DNA of 30,545 nt from DAISIK01 sp036822055 (GCA_036822055.1 DAISIK010000036.1:1-30545); one strand, 5' to 3'. Positions 16,206-24,613 are shown, counted from the first letter of the stretch. Notes: a model not told the origin generated them from the sequence alone. Numbers and translations are program-made.

Positions 16206-16901
16206 ATGCCACACCGTATCGTCGAAAGAATCAGTAAGGAGGAGGTTAACTCACTTCCCATCCTTTCTTTCGATGGGCCAATTCACCTCATTCGCACGGA
16301 CGACGATCTTCCTCCTGCTCTCGAAGAGCTTGCCTCGCACAGCGTTCTTGGTTTCGACACCGAGTCTCGACCCGTTTTTCACTCCAACCAACGGTCAAAC
16401 GGGCCAGCCCTCCTCCAACTCGCCACCGAAACCCAGGCCTGGCTCTTCCAATTGAAGCGGCTCAACCATCTCGAAGCTCTCTTCGAAATTCTGGCCAACC
16501 CCCGCATTCTCAAGGTAGGGGTTGCCCCTCACGACGATATTAAAGGCCTCCAGGGCATTCATCCCTTCGAGGAGGCCAGTTTCATCGATCTGTCGAAGAT
16601 TGCCACTTCCCTGGGTATTGTGACGACCGGCCTGCGTAATCTCACGGCCATGTTCCTCAAACGAAGGCTTTCCAAGGGTGCTCAAGTTTCCAATTGGGAG
16701 TTGGAAAATTTGAGTAATGGCCAAAAGCTCTACGCTGCTACCGACGCGTGGATCTCCCTGCGCCTCTACCAGGAGCTTATCCATGTCAAAGCCCTGCAGG
16801 ACGCGCAGGCTCCTGCCATCAACGACGGGTTAATCGAGGATGAAGACCTTAACTCCCCTCCCCTTTCCGATGCCGAAGAAAACTCCCCCACCTGCGCCTA
16901 A
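16206..16901 (+). CDS. DEDDy-type 3'-5' exonuclease domain protein (RNase D-like)
   Basis: This 231-aa protein has a single DnaQ-like/DNA_pol_A_exo1 exonuclease domain (about 35-195) and an acidic C-terminal tail. Catalytic motifs are visible: Exo I D51-x-E53 (GFDTESRP), Exo II around D110/D111 (VGVAPHDDIKGL), and Exo III Y176-x3-D180 (YAATDAWISLRLY), marking the DEDDy class. There is no HRDC domain, so it is not full-length RNase D. The substrate could be RNA or DNA. I chose ATG 16206 over an upstream TTG at 16164. The 3' end overlaps the RNase HIII gene, which suggests a shared role in RNA/DNA processing. Confidence 0.87.
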   Translation: MPHRIVERISKEEVNSLPILSFDGPIHLIRTDDDLPPALEELASHSVLGFDTESRPVFHSNQRSNGPALLQLATETQAWLFQLKRLNHLEALFEILANPRILKVGVAPHDDIKGLQGIHPFEEASFIDLSKIATSLGIVTTGLRNLTAMFLKRRLSKGAQVSNWELENLSNGQKLYAATDAWISLRLYQELIHVKALQDAQAPAINDGLIEDEDLNSPPLSDAEENSPTCA

Positions 16902-17829
16902 AGAACCGGGGAAGCGGACCTCCTATACGGTGGCTTTGGATTCAGAAGGAATTGAAAAACTGGAGTCCTGCTTCGATACCGGAGACTGGAAATGGGCAGA
17001 GGTGCCCCACGCCCTCTTTTCTTATAAGGGAGATAAGGTAAACATCACCGCCTACAAGAGCGGGAAATGCCTGATCCAGGGAGCCGAGACGGAAACCTTC
17101 ATCACCAATATTCTGGAGCCAATGGTCACTGGAGTCGCCGCTCTCGGCTATGATGAGATTCATCACCCGGAATGGTTCGAGACCCACGCCGGGGTTGACG
17201 AGAGTGGTAAAGGCGACCTCTTCGGACCCCTCGTTTCTGCCACCGTGATCGCCGACGGGAAAGCGGTCTCACATTGGTTGACCAACGGGGTCCGCGATAG
17301 CAAAACCGTGGGCAGCGATCAGCAAATCCTCAAACTCGAGCAGCAGATCCGCGAGACCGAGGGGGTTGAGATCCATCTCTCATGGGCCAGAATGGAAAAG
17401 TACAATCAGCTGTATGGGAAGTTTGGAAACAACCTAAACCGGCTCCTGGCTTGGTTTCACGCTCGCTCGATTCGGGCTGCTCTGGCCGCCAAACCTGCTC
17501 AGTGGGGCCTTCTCGACCAATTCACCAAGCAGCCTCTTGTCCAGCGGCAACTCAAAGACCTCTCCTTTGAACTGCGGATGAGAACCCGGGCCGAGTCCGA
17601 TCCAGTAGTGGCCGCTGCCTCCATCGTGGCCCGCGCCGAATACGTTAGGCAGATGGATCTCCTTTCGAAAAAAGCAGGTTTTCCCCTCATGAAGGGAGCA
17701 AGCTCCAAAGTTCGCGAGCAGGCCGTGCGTTTAATCCAAACTTTTGGGCCGGAGCGTCTCGGAGAGTTTGCCAAGCTCCACTTCAAGACCGCCCAGGAGG
17801 CCCTCGCTTCGGTTGACCCAACCCGATGA
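16870..17829 (+). CDS. rnhC: Ribonuclease HIII
   Basis: This 319-aa enzyme cleaves the RNA strand of RNA:DNA hybrids. An N-terminal TBP-like substrate-binding domain (about 17-90, with VNITAYKSGKCLIQG) precedes the type 2 RNase H domain. The HIII signature GVDESGKGDLFGPLVSA is at 108-124. Predicted catalytic residues are D110, E111, D216 (LLDQF) and D244 (ESDPVVAAASIVAR), a complete DEDD set. I chose ATG 16870. Another in-frame ATG at 16840 would give a longer overlap with the exonuclease gene. The stop overlaps the rnhB start by four bases (ATGA at 17826-17829). Confidence 0.95.
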   Translation: MPKKTPPPAPKEPGKRTSYTVALDSEGIEKLESCFDTGDWKWAEVPHALFSYKGDKVNITAYKSGKCLIQGAETETFITNILEPMVTGVAALGYDEIHHPEWFETHAGVDESGKGDLFGPLVSATVIADGKAVSHWLTNGVRDSKTVGSDQQILKLEQQIRETEGVEIHLSWARMEKYNQLYGKFGNNLNRLLAWFHARSIRAALAAKPAQWGLLDQFTKQPLVQRQLKDLSFELRMRTRAESDPVVAAASIVARAEYVRQMDLLSKKAGFPLMKGASSKVREQAVRLIQTFGPERLGEFAKLHFKTAQEALASVDPTR

Positions 17830-18539
17830 GCCTTCAGCTTTTCAAATTTGACCAAGAACTTCCCAATGCTCCGGTCCAGGGTATCATTGGGGTCGACGAG
17901 GCAGGGAGGGGCTGTCTGGCCGGACCCGTCTTCGCTGCCGCCGTTTATTACCCTCCCCAAGGACTTCAGAAATCTACCCCTCCCCATGACCTCGCGGGAG
18001 TAAAGGACTCCAAGCTTCTCTCCCCTTCAAACCGCTGTCGACTGTTCGAGACCCTATGCCAATCTCGCCCCGAACGAGACAGCCCGACCTTCGCCATCGC
18101 ATCCGCTTCGGTTCACGAAATCGCGGTTCTCGATATTCTCGGAGCAACCTGCCTGGCAATGAAACGTGCCATCCATGCCCTCGCCCAGCTCTGCCAACTC
18201 GAAATCCCCCACCAACAACAAGGGCAGGAGCCTCCTTGCTTCAATCATACCACCTCGGGTCCGCTCATCATGATAGACGGGCCAACCTTGAAGCGCTTGT
18301 CCATCCCTCACCGCGGGATCGTGTCTGGCGACCAAAAATCCTTTACCATCGCCCTCGCCTCAATCTGTGCCAAGGTCTCCCGCGATCTCGAAATGATGCG
18401 TCTCGACCAACTTCATCCTGACTACGGATTCAGGATTCACAAAGGCTATGCCACTAAGACTCATCGAGAGAAAATCCTTCAATATGGCCCGTCAGAAAAC
18501 CATCGGGCAAAGTTTCTGCGCAAGCTCCGGCCCGCTTAG
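17826..18539 (+). CDS. rnhB: Ribonuclease HII
   Basis: This 237-aa enzyme removes single ribonucleotides and RNA primers from DNA duplexes. The family motifs are clear: GVDEAGRGCLAGPV (D24, E25), VKDSKLLSP, MIDGP (D151), GDQKSFTIALASICAKVSRD (D169), and YGFRIHKGYATKTHREKI. An insert at about 125-145 (Gln-rich, PHQQQGQEPP) is longer than in E. coli RnhB. The start is ATGA-coupled to rnhC. It is convergent with the metallo-hydrolase gene, with only 14 bp between the two stops and no obvious terminator. Confidence 0.96.
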   Translation: MSLQLFKFDQELPNAPVQGIIGVDEAGRGCLAGPVFAAAVYYPPQGLQKSTPPHDLAGVKDSKLLSPSNRCRLFETLCQSRPERDSPTFAIASASVHEIAVLDILGATCLAMKRAIHALAQLCQLEIPHQQQGQEPPCFNHTTSGPLIMIDGPTLKRLSIPHRGIVSGDQKSFTIALASICAKVSRDLEMMRLDQLHPDYGFRIHKGYATKTHREKILQYGPSENHRAKFLRKLRPA

Positions 18540-18553
18540 GGTCAGCCCGAGAG

Positions 18554-19429
18554 TCAATTGGCGAGTGTCTTCGAACTAGCAAAAAAGGGATTGTGCAGAA
18601 GTTCCTCGCCAACCGTCGTCATGGGTCCATGTCCCGGGCAGATGACCGTATCCGGCTCCCCGCAGAGGATGTATCGCCTTACATTCTCAAGCGAGTCGAG
18701 ATAATCCTGCCGGTTCCCGGTTCGGATTGACCCAATCGAACCGGCGAAAATTGAGTCTCCTGCAATCAAGACTGGCTTTTCCAACCCCTCAATAGCGAAG
18801 GTAAGCAGATCGTTCCGGTGAGCAGTGCCCGGTCGAACCTCAATCTTCAGACCTCCAAATTCGTCAAACTGACCAGCCTCGATAGATCGATCAACTGGAA
18901 CCGGACAATCAGGATGGGCAATCACCTCCAGGTCCTGCACCCGTCGGCGGAGGAAGTCCAATTGAGCGATATGGTCCAGATGACCGTGGGTAAGGTAACA
19001 GCGCCGCAACCTGAGCCCCCTCCGCGCCAACATTCCCGACAAGACCGAGGACTCAGTGCCCGTATCAAAGAGAATAGATTCCCCGGATCGGGGACAGGTG
19101 ACCAGGAAATGATTCACGTGAAAGTCCCGGAATGGAGTGATGAATTGCTCCAGACCACCAATCTCCACCGGACGGGGAAGCCACGAGCCACAACAACTTT
19201 CGATTAAGGAGGATTCATCCAGGGCAAGCTCCTGGGATAATCTGACAATCACTGCCCGATGAGCTTCGACATCAATGCCTGTCCTCAGAGACCTGAGCAA
19301 CTGAAGATCGAAGCCCAACTTCTCCGCCAATTGGCGGGTTGGAATCGAACTCCCCATCTGGGCCTTCTGCAGGATGTCTTCACAGGGATCGATCAGCTCG
19401 CGCCCCCACTTCGGATCAAAATAAGTCAT
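18554..19429 (-). CDS. Metallo-beta-lactamase-fold hydrolase with an N-terminal HTH-like domain
   Basis: This 291-aa protein combines two parts. Residues about 25-78 resemble an XRE-like helix-turn-helix (PTRQLAEKLGFDLQLLRSLR, then RLSQELALDESSL). Residues about 95-285 form a glyoxalase II-type metallo-beta-lactamase domain, with H148-x-H150-x-D152-H153 (THGHLDH), H204 (PGTAHRND), D225 (IAGDSIFAGS) and H267 (CPGHGPMT), a full binuclear metal-ligand set. A glutathione or other thioester substrate is possible but not shown. I use ATG 19429 because the longer frame to 19594 overlaps the exported protein gene, whose stop is only 5 bp upstream. That spacing suggests an operon. Confidence 0.88.
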   Translation of the reverse strand: MTYFDPKWGRELIDPCEDILQKAQMGSSIPTRQLAEKLGFDLQLLRSLRTGIDVEAHRAVIVRLSQELALDESSLIESCCGSWLPRPVEIGGLEQFITPFRDFHVNHFLVTCPRSGESILFDTGTESSVLSGMLARRGLRLRRCYLTHGHLDHIAQLDFLRRRVQDLEVIAHPDCPVPVDRSIEAGQFDEFGGLKIEVRPGTAHRNDLLTFAIEGLEKPVLIAGDSIFAGSIGSIRTGNRQDYLDSLENVRRYILCGEPDTVICPGHGPMTTVGEELLHNPFFASSKTLAN

Positions 19430-19434
19430 GAATT

Positions 19435-20028
19435 TTACCGAATATAAACACTGCTCTCTGGACCGGAACCGGCTTCCTGGACAGGGACCCCCGGCAGGCT
19501 CGATCTCCCTCGCCGGAATTGGAAACGGTTGATGTCTTCCAGGGAAAGATTGAGCTTTTCGTCCTTGAGGTCGTCTTGATACTGCGTTGCCCACCAGTCA
19601 AAAAAGTCGGTGAACGATTCGTTCCAATCGGCCGACATCGGGTTTGGCTTCAGATCGTCTCTGCCATAGATCACTTGCTCTCTATTATTCTTCAAAAAAA
19701 TGCTTTGTCCGAACTTTGTGTCCGTACCAAAACGGCTCTGCTTGGATGAGCTGAAGATCTTGTTGTAACGACTGGATTCTTGACTGGTTTGAAACTGATT
19801 TCGGGTGCTCGTCTGTATTCGGGAGATGGTCTGCTCTGCTCTGCGACTGGTGCTCCGGAACCGGTTTTCAAGCAGCGGGCTAGTATCAAATTTGGGATAC
19901 ATCTTGAGGTCCGCAGAAGGGTTTTCTGTCTTCCAGCGTTTCTCGAATGGGATTTGCTGCAGCCTAGCCTCCGCCGAGCCAACGACGGAAAGACCGCCGA
20001 GCAGCCAAATTGCCATTTTGATGCCCAT
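19435..20028 (-). CDS. Exported protein of unknown function
   Basis: I do not recognise this 197-aa protein. It has a likely signal peptide (MGIKMAIWLLGGLSVVGSAEA, 1-21), then a basic, Ser/Arg/Gln-rich middle with few hydrophobic residues (about 55-105) and an acidic, aromatic segment (WNESFTDFFDWWATQYQDDL, about 134-153). The composition suggests a mostly extended periplasmic protein. It lies immediately upstream of the HTH-metallo-hydrolase gene (5 bp gap) and is probably co-transcribed. No Cys, lipobox or catalytic motif was seen. Confidence 0.7.
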   Translation of the reverse strand: MGIKMAIWLLGGLSVVGSAEARLQQIPFEKRWKTENPSADLKMYPKFDTSPLLENRFRSTSRRAEQTISRIQTSTRNQFQTSQESSRYNKIFSSSKQSRFGTDTKFGQSIFLKNNREQVIYGRDDLKPNPMSADWNESFTDFFDWWATQYQDDLKDEKLNLSLEDINRFQFRRGRSSLPGVPVQEAGSGPESSVYIR

Positions 20029-20115
20029 GAATGCTTCAGTTTCGTAACCTGATCAAGATTGGCAAACACGAAATTTGCGGAAGTCCACCAGCTAGCTACA
20101 ACCAACCTCGCTTCA

Positions 20116-20150
20116 ACTAGCCTCAAGTTGAATGGCTAGTCGGTTTTTTT
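20116..20150 (+). terminator. Terminator-like hairpin in a divergent gap (possible attenuator or sRNA end)
   Basis: ACTAGCC (20116-20122) pairs perfectly with GGCTAGT (20134-20140) around an 11-nt loop, and seven T residues follow at 20144-20150. This is an intrinsic terminator shape on the plus strand, but the nearest upstream gene is on the minus strand. It could terminate a small RNA or attenuate a leader transcript entering the gene at 20225. Confidence 0.55.
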
Positions 20151-20224
20151 GGATGAGATTGGTAAACTGGCCGAAATCTCTGCCAAAGTTTGCAATCTGG
20201 CTTTGGTCGATCTAGTTAGGGAAT

Positions 20225-20431
20225 ATGGAAGATTCTACCCACACCAAAACATGGCCTGAGCTTGCCATCGGACTGTATGACAAACTTACCGGCCGCAACG
20301 CGGAGATCACTTACCATTTTGAAAACATGGTAGTTGAAGTGCCGAGTGGCGTTGGTAGTAGTGCTGAGCACGCTACCTGGAAAATCAACGGAGTACTCAA
20401 GATCTCCACCCGGGACCTCGGGGCTTCTTGA
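20225..20431 (+). CDS. Small protein of unknown function (68 aa)
   Basis: This short frame starts with ATG after TTAGGGAAT, which supplies a weak ribosome-binding site. The product has a mixed, soluble composition (ITYHFENMVVEVPSGVG, then ATWKINGVLKIST), with alternating hydrophobic residues suggesting beta strands. I recognise no domain. It is followed 10 bp later by a second small gene in the same direction. The absence of a competing long frame on the other strand supports coding. Confidence 0.55.
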   Translation: MEDSTHTKTWPELAIGLYDKLTGRNAEITYHFENMVVEVPSGVGSSAEHATWKINGVLKISTRDLGAS

Positions 20432-20441
20432 CCCGTCGGCG

Positions 20442-20738
20442 ATGCGGATCCTCGAGCTTGACGGGCGGCTGACATTTCAGAAGGGAAGCAAAACGATCTC
20501 GGTTCTCGCCTCCCGCGAGGACGGCATCAAAGTTTTCTTCCCTAGCTTGGGGTCTCTCGTCGAACAACGGAGACTGAAGGTCCTCCGTCTTCCAAGATTT
20601 GCCGCAGCTACCGAACTTCCCCCCGGGACTATTTATCTGTGGGGCCGACCTCTCGCGGAGGTGAGACTTAATCAAGGTAAGGTTGCCGTCCGTCCAACCC
20701 TCCTCCGCTTCCTCACAACTCCAAGGATCGTGCCCTAG
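20442..20738 (+). CDS. Small protein of unknown function (98 aa)
   Basis: The product is basic and strand-rich (MRILELDGRLTFQKGSKTIS, KVFFPSLGSLVEQRRLKVLR, LPPGTIYLWGRPLAEVRLNQ). I know no family for it. I chose the ATG at 20442, directly after the 68-aa gene, rather than an in-frame ATG at 20334 that would overlap that gene heavily. It converges with the pilus ATPase gene, with 14 bp between the stops. A minus-strand frame covers the same bases but looks compositionally random. Confidence 0.55.
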   Translation: MRILELDGRLTFQKGSKTISVLASREDGIKVFFPSLGSLVEQRRLKVLRLPRFAAATELPPGTIYLWGRPLAEVRLNQGKVAVRPTLLRFLTTPRIVP

Positions 20739-20752
20739 GTCCAGCACCAGGC

Positions 20753-21859
20753 TCAACTTCCAACAATTCCTCCACTACTGAGGAAGATACCTTTCAGATT
20801 CATCTCCAGTTGCTTGGCATTCGGGGAATGGAAGAGACCCTCGTCCTTCGAGATGCTTCCTGCTTTGATTCGGCGGTAGAGATCCCGGTTGAAGGTTATC
20901 GATCCGTTCTCCTCGCTCGATTCAATCACCGAGAGGATTTTTTCGAAAGCTCCGTCGGCGATCACGCGTCGCCCAATTGCGTCGATGATGAAGCGCTCGA
21001 CGACTGGCAGGCGTCCTGATCCGGTGACATTGGAGACCAGCCTTTGCACCACGATCGCACGCAACGAGTCTGCCACCTGTCGCTTCATCATGTCACGTTG
21101 CGACTCCGGAAAAAACTCGAACAAACGACGCACGGCCTGCTGCGCATGAGAAGCGTGCAGGGTGCTCAAGACCAGGTGTCCAGTTTCAGCCGCCTGCAAA
21201 GCGATTTCAAAGCTCTCTCGATCACGCATCTCTCCGATCAGAATGACGTCCGGGTCCTGCCTTAGAGCCGCCCGTAACCCCTGCGCAAAGTTTGGGGTAT
21301 CAATGCCGATCTCACGCTGATTGATCATGCACTTCTCATCGGCGTAGATGAATTCGATCGGATCCTCCAGGGTTACGATGTGTAGATTCTCCCGGGCATT
21401 CAGGTAATTGATCATCCCGGCAAGGGTCGAACTCTTACCCGCTCCAGTTGGACCGCATACCAAGATGACCCCGTCTTTCATTTGGCAGAGCTGCCGCAAA
21501 ACCTCCCCGTCGTGATTGAGACTCTCGAAGGTTGGGGGGGTGTCTTTAACCAATCGAAAAACGATTCCGGGCACCCCCCGCTGATAGAATCCGTTTACCC
21601 GGAACCGGGCCATCCCTTCAATTGAGTATGCAAAGTCCACCTGGGAATCACTCTCCCATTGCATTCGAAATTTCGCTGGCACCACCGTTTCGACAAAACT
21701 CCGAATTTCCTCCTTTGAGATGGGCTCTCCCGGACCATCCCGCAAGTTGCCTGAAATCCGAAACTGCACCTTTTTTCCCGTCTTGACGTGTACGTCGCTA
21801 GCATCTCTGTCGAGAGCCTCTCGCAGATATTGATTAAACTTGGTAACCGTCGATTGCAT
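20753..21859 (-). CDS. pilT: PilT/PilU-type type IV pilus retraction ATPase
   Basis: This 368-aa hexameric AAA-like ATPase powers pilus retraction and twitching at the inner-membrane base. It has the N-terminal PAS-like region with the family start ASDVHVKTGKKVQFR (20-34), Walker A GPTGAGKSS (136-144), Asp box IVTLEDPIEF (161-170), Walker B PDVILIGEMRD (203-213) and His box STLHASHA (232-239). The C-terminus (YRRIKAGSISKDEGL) resembles PilU as much as PilT, and the usual AIRNLIREGK motif is not obvious. I start at ATG 21859. An in-frame start at 21964 would add residues unlike the family and would nearly abut the divergent dapA. No other pilus genes are nearby. Confidence 0.92.
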   Translation of the reverse strand: MQSTVTKFNQYLREALDRDASDVHVKTGKKVQFRISGNLRDGPGEPISKEEIRSFVETVVPAKFRMQWESDSQVDFAYSIEGMARFRVNGFYQRGVPGIVFRLVKDTPPTFESLNHDGEVLRQLCQMKDGVILVCGPTGAGKSSTLAGMINYLNARENLHIVTLEDPIEFIYADEKCMINQREIGIDTPNFAQGLRAALRQDPDVILIGEMRDRESFEIALQAAETGHLVLSTLHASHAQQAVRRLFEFFPESQRDMMKRQVADSLRAIVVQRLVSNVTGSGRLPVVERFIIDAIGRRVIADGAFEKILSVIESSEENGSITFNRDLYRRIKAGSISKDEGLFHSPNAKQLEMNLKGIFLSSGGIVGS

Positions 21860-21969
21860 TGCTTGAACCAAACAAGAAATCTGCCGAGAAGACGAGGGGA
21901 AATTTTTAATTACCCTCGGCTCAAGGTTGCCCTTGACCTCCCTAAGCCAGCACCCATCACTCATTCTCC

Positions 21970-22881
21970 ATGCCTCACACCAACCCTTTCCGCGGAACTT
22001 ACACGGCTCTGGTAACTCCGTTTTTTGAAGACAGGCTGGACCTTGATTCGCTCAATGCCCTCGTTGAATTCCAAATCGAAGGTGGCGTGGACGGCCTGGT
22101 CGCAGTGGGAACCACCGGAGAGAGCCCGACCCTTTCCAATGAGGAACACATTGCAACCGTAGCCACAGTGGTCAGCGCCGCCAACCAGCGAGTCCCCGTT
22201 CTTGCCGGGACAGGCTCCAACTCCACCACCGAGGCTGTTGAATTGACTCGTCTGGCCGAAAAGGCCGGGGCCGACGGGTTTCTCCTCGTTGCGCCCTACT
22301 ACAACAAACCAAGCCAGGAAGGGCTCTATCGCCACTTCGCAGCAGTCGCCGAGTCAACCTCCCTGCCCATCTTGCTCTACTCGATTCCTTCCCGCTGCGG
22401 TGTCGCCATCGAGGCAGAAACTTGTGCCCGGCTATTCGAGAAGTATCCCCACGTATCTGCGATCAAGGAGGCTGGCGGCCAGAGCGCGCGGGTCAGCACA
22501 ATTCGCCGCCTCGTCGGAAACGATTTCTCAATTCTCTCCGGTGACGACGGGTTGACCATTCCTTTCCTTGCTCTGGGGGCCACTGGCCTCGTCAGCGTAG
22601 CCTCCAACGCCTATCCGAATGCAGTCAGCCAAATGGTAAAGTTGGCCCTGGACGATGATTTTACCAAGGCCCGCGAACTCCACTACCTCCTCGCTCCCGT
22701 TTTCGAGGCCATTTTTCTAGAACCAAATCCCGTCCCCATTAAATTCTTACTTCACCACCTCGGGCGAATCGCTTCCGAAGAGGTCCGGCTGCCACTCTCC
22801 CCGGCGGAGGAAAAAATCAAGGAGCGGATCGTCGAAGTCTCGGAAACTTACCTTCGTCAAAGTGCTCTGCTAATCTCCTGA
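21970..22881 (+). CDS. dapA: 4-hydroxy-tetrahydrodipicolinate synthase
   Basis: This 303-aa class I aldolase condenses pyruvate with aspartate semialdehyde in the first committed step of lysine and diaminopimelate synthesis in the cytosol. The TIM-barrel landmarks are present: GTTGESPTL (47-55, T48/T49), LLYSIPSRCG with Y137 and R142, and Schiff-base K166 in SAIKEAGG. The length fits the family. The 3' end overlaps mazG (opposite strand) by 12 bp. No clear Shine-Dalgarno precedes the ATG, which is common in this window. Confidence 0.96.
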   Translation: MPHTNPFRGTYTALVTPFFEDRLDLDSLNALVEFQIEGGVDGLVAVGTTGESPTLSNEEHIATVATVVSAANQRVPVLAGTGSNSTTEAVELTRLAEKAGADGFLLVAPYYNKPSQEGLYRHFAAVAESTSLPILLYSIPSRCGVAIEAETCARLFEKYPHVSAIKEAGGQSARVSTIRRLVGNDFSILSGDDGLTIPFLALGATGLVSVASNAYPNAVSQMVKLALDDDFTKARELHYLLAPVFEAIFLEPNPVPIKFLLHHLGRIASEEVRLPLSPAEEKIKERIVEVSETYLRQSALLIS

Positions 22882-23529
22882 GCGAGCCTCCCGGCGAACT
22901 CTGTTGGCAAAACGCCTGAGGGCTCCTTCGGAATCAATCCCCGCCTCGCGGCAGGCCGCTACCCACTCGAAGAGAGCCCGTCCGGCCACCTCCTCGGTTA
23001 ATCCCTCGGCTCGCTCCTGAACCACCGATTGATCCAGGCAACCGGCCGTCAGTCGATGTCGCTGCAGGCGCTTGTAGATGTCCTCGGCCCAGAGGGTAGA
23101 TGGCAGAGAGGGAGGAAGGTCTTTAAAGTGAGGATCACCTACTGGTATCCCCTTGGCCGCCTTTTCCCCCGCCTTAATCTCCTCCCATTGTTTGAGCACA
23201 GCGGAGGTTGAAATCGCCTCCGATTGGTCTCCAAAGACATGGGGATGCCGCCGTATTAGCTTTTCAGTTACCTCTTGCGCAAGCTCCTCAAAGGTAAAGT
23301 GATTTCCCTCCGAGGCGATCGTTGCGTGCATAAGGATGCTCAAAAGGAGATCACCCAACTCCTCTCTCAACATGGAAGCTTCCCCACAATCAATTGCTTC
23401 AAGGACCTCTGCGCACTCCTCAACCAGACAGGGCGCCAAAGTTTGATGGGTCTGCTCCCGGTCCCATGGACATCCACCGGGCCCACGCAATCGTTCTACA
23501 ACTTCCTTGAGTCTTTCCATCACCTCCAT
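22870..23529 (-). CDS. mazG: Nucleoside triphosphate pyrophosphohydrolase MazG
   Basis: This 219-aa all-alpha NTP pyrophosphatase hydrolyses NTPs to NMPs and pyrophosphate (house-cleaning). The family opening LRGPGGCPWDREQTHQTL (14-31) and the metal-binding EExxE...ExxD motif (EECAE 37-41, EELGD 56-60) are intact. A second, more degenerate MazG-like half follows to the end (TEEVAGRALFEWVAACREAG). I chose ATG 23529 because GGGGAGGA precedes it at about 8 nt, the clearest ribosome-binding site in the window. A GTG at 23547 is also in frame. It is probably the last gene of the M16-menC run. Confidence 0.94.
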   Translation of the reverse strand: MEVMERLKEVVERLRGPGGCPWDREQTHQTLAPCLVEECAEVLEAIDCGEASMLREELGDLLLSILMHATIASEGNHFTFEELAQEVTEKLIRRHPHVFGDQSEAISTSAVLKQWEEIKAGEKAAKGIPVGDPHFKDLPPSLPSTLWAEDIYKRLQRHRLTAGCLDQSVVQERAEGLTEEVAGRALFEWVAACREAGIDSEGALRRFANRVRREARSGD

Positions 23530-23617
23530 CCCGCTATTCCTCCCCACAAATTTCAGGCTGGCAATCCTTTAACTGGCCAACTCCAACCGAGCTCGGCGAC
23601 CCGCTCCGCCCCAACGT

Positions 23618-24595
23618 TCAAAGGGGAACCCCTAGCTCCCAAAGCACGGGCGCCCGGTCTCGCAATCCCTCCAGCGGAATCACCCCGTTGGACTCCTGAC
23701 TACCGAAGGGCTCACCAAAACGGCTCAGAGTATCCAGACCAGGAAGGTTTTTCGGATTTCGAGCTGCCAAAAGAGCGACCCCCAGCCACCCGACCGGGGT
23801 TTCAAAAGCACTGGAGATCACCGAGCGTGGGTGCCCGAGGATCGCATCATCCGGCCATCCAGCGAGAGATGGTTTGCATACCATCCATCCATTCCAACCA
23901 CTCTCAAGGACCGTAGCCCCTTCGCTGTAGGTCCGGACACTCTCATCGAGAGCAATTTTTCCGCTATACGCCTGCACCATGCGATGCTCGTAGAGATTGG
24001 ATTGGGGTGGAAAGGGCTGTTCGAGATATTCGAGACGAGGGTGGTTCAGGATTTCTCCAAGGTTGCCCAACCATTCCTCACCCAACCCGCCGTTGGCATC
24101 AAGCCGTAACCTCCGGCCCTCCTCGAGTCTCTCGAGACCTCGGAGGACCTCCTCGCGCTCCAGCACCATCTGCCCGAGCCCAATCTTGACCTTGACCACG
24201 CCGGGATAACGACCGCCGCCTCCGTCAACGACCTCACCCAAAGGCCTCAAACAAGCCGTCGGCAATTGGGAAGGGAGCTCGGAACCCCAGTTTAGAGCCG
24301 TCCAAATACAGAATTGCCACTCTTCAGGATAGCTTTCGAGCCCCTCTCCGGGCCGCCAAACCGGCCTCCCCCGCCAAAGGCGTGCTGCCTCCACTAAATC
24401 TTCAATGGTCGCGCCCCCAAAGCCGGGCACCACTCCGGCTTCACCATAATGCACCCCGGAAACGGTCTTCACCCTCACCAAGACCGCCTCCCGCGCCACC
24501 CAGGTCCCATGACTGGTTCGCAGCGCAGGGCTCATCGGAAGCTCCAGGCGACGCAGATCGACAGAACAGCCGATCAAATCTCTTTCGCTCAACAC
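23618..24595 (-). CDS. menC: Enolase-superfamily enzyme, probable o-succinylbenzoate synthase
   Basis: This 325-aa enzyme has the muconate-lactonising/OSBS pattern: KVKIG (K135, K137), LRLDANGG (D166), LEYLEQPF (E192), ALDES (D217) and CKPSLAG (K241). These are the two-lysine catalytic pair and three metal carboxylates. OSBS dehydrates SHCHC in menaquinone synthesis. Enolase relatives such as dipeptide epimerase share these residues, so the substrate is inferred. No other men gene is present. The start is GTG at 24595 with GGAG 8 nt upstream, 18 bp after the M16 peptidase stop. Confidence 0.85.
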   Translation of the reverse strand: MLSERDLIGCSVDLRRLELPMSPALRTSHGTWVAREAVLVRVKTVSGVHYGEAGVVPGFGGATIEDLVEAARLWRGRPVWRPGEGLESYPEEWQFCIWTALNWGSELPSQLPTACLRPLGEVVDGGGGRYPGVVKVKIGLGQMVLEREEVLRGLERLEEGRRLRLDANGGLGEEWLGNLGEILNHPRLEYLEQPFPPQSNLYEHRMVQAYSGKIALDESVRTYSEGATVLESGWNGWMVCKPSLAGWPDDAILGHPRSVISSAFETPVGWLGVALLAARNPKNLPGLDTLSRFGEPFGSQESNGVIPLEGLRDRAPVLWELGVPL

Positions 24596-24613
24596 CTGCC
24601 TGGCTCCACTTAA

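Noticed and set aside
23275..23916. Plus-strand frame of 213 codons spanning mazG and menC
   Set aside because: It crosses two recognised minus-strand enzymes, and the product is Pro/Ser/His-rich without a domain.
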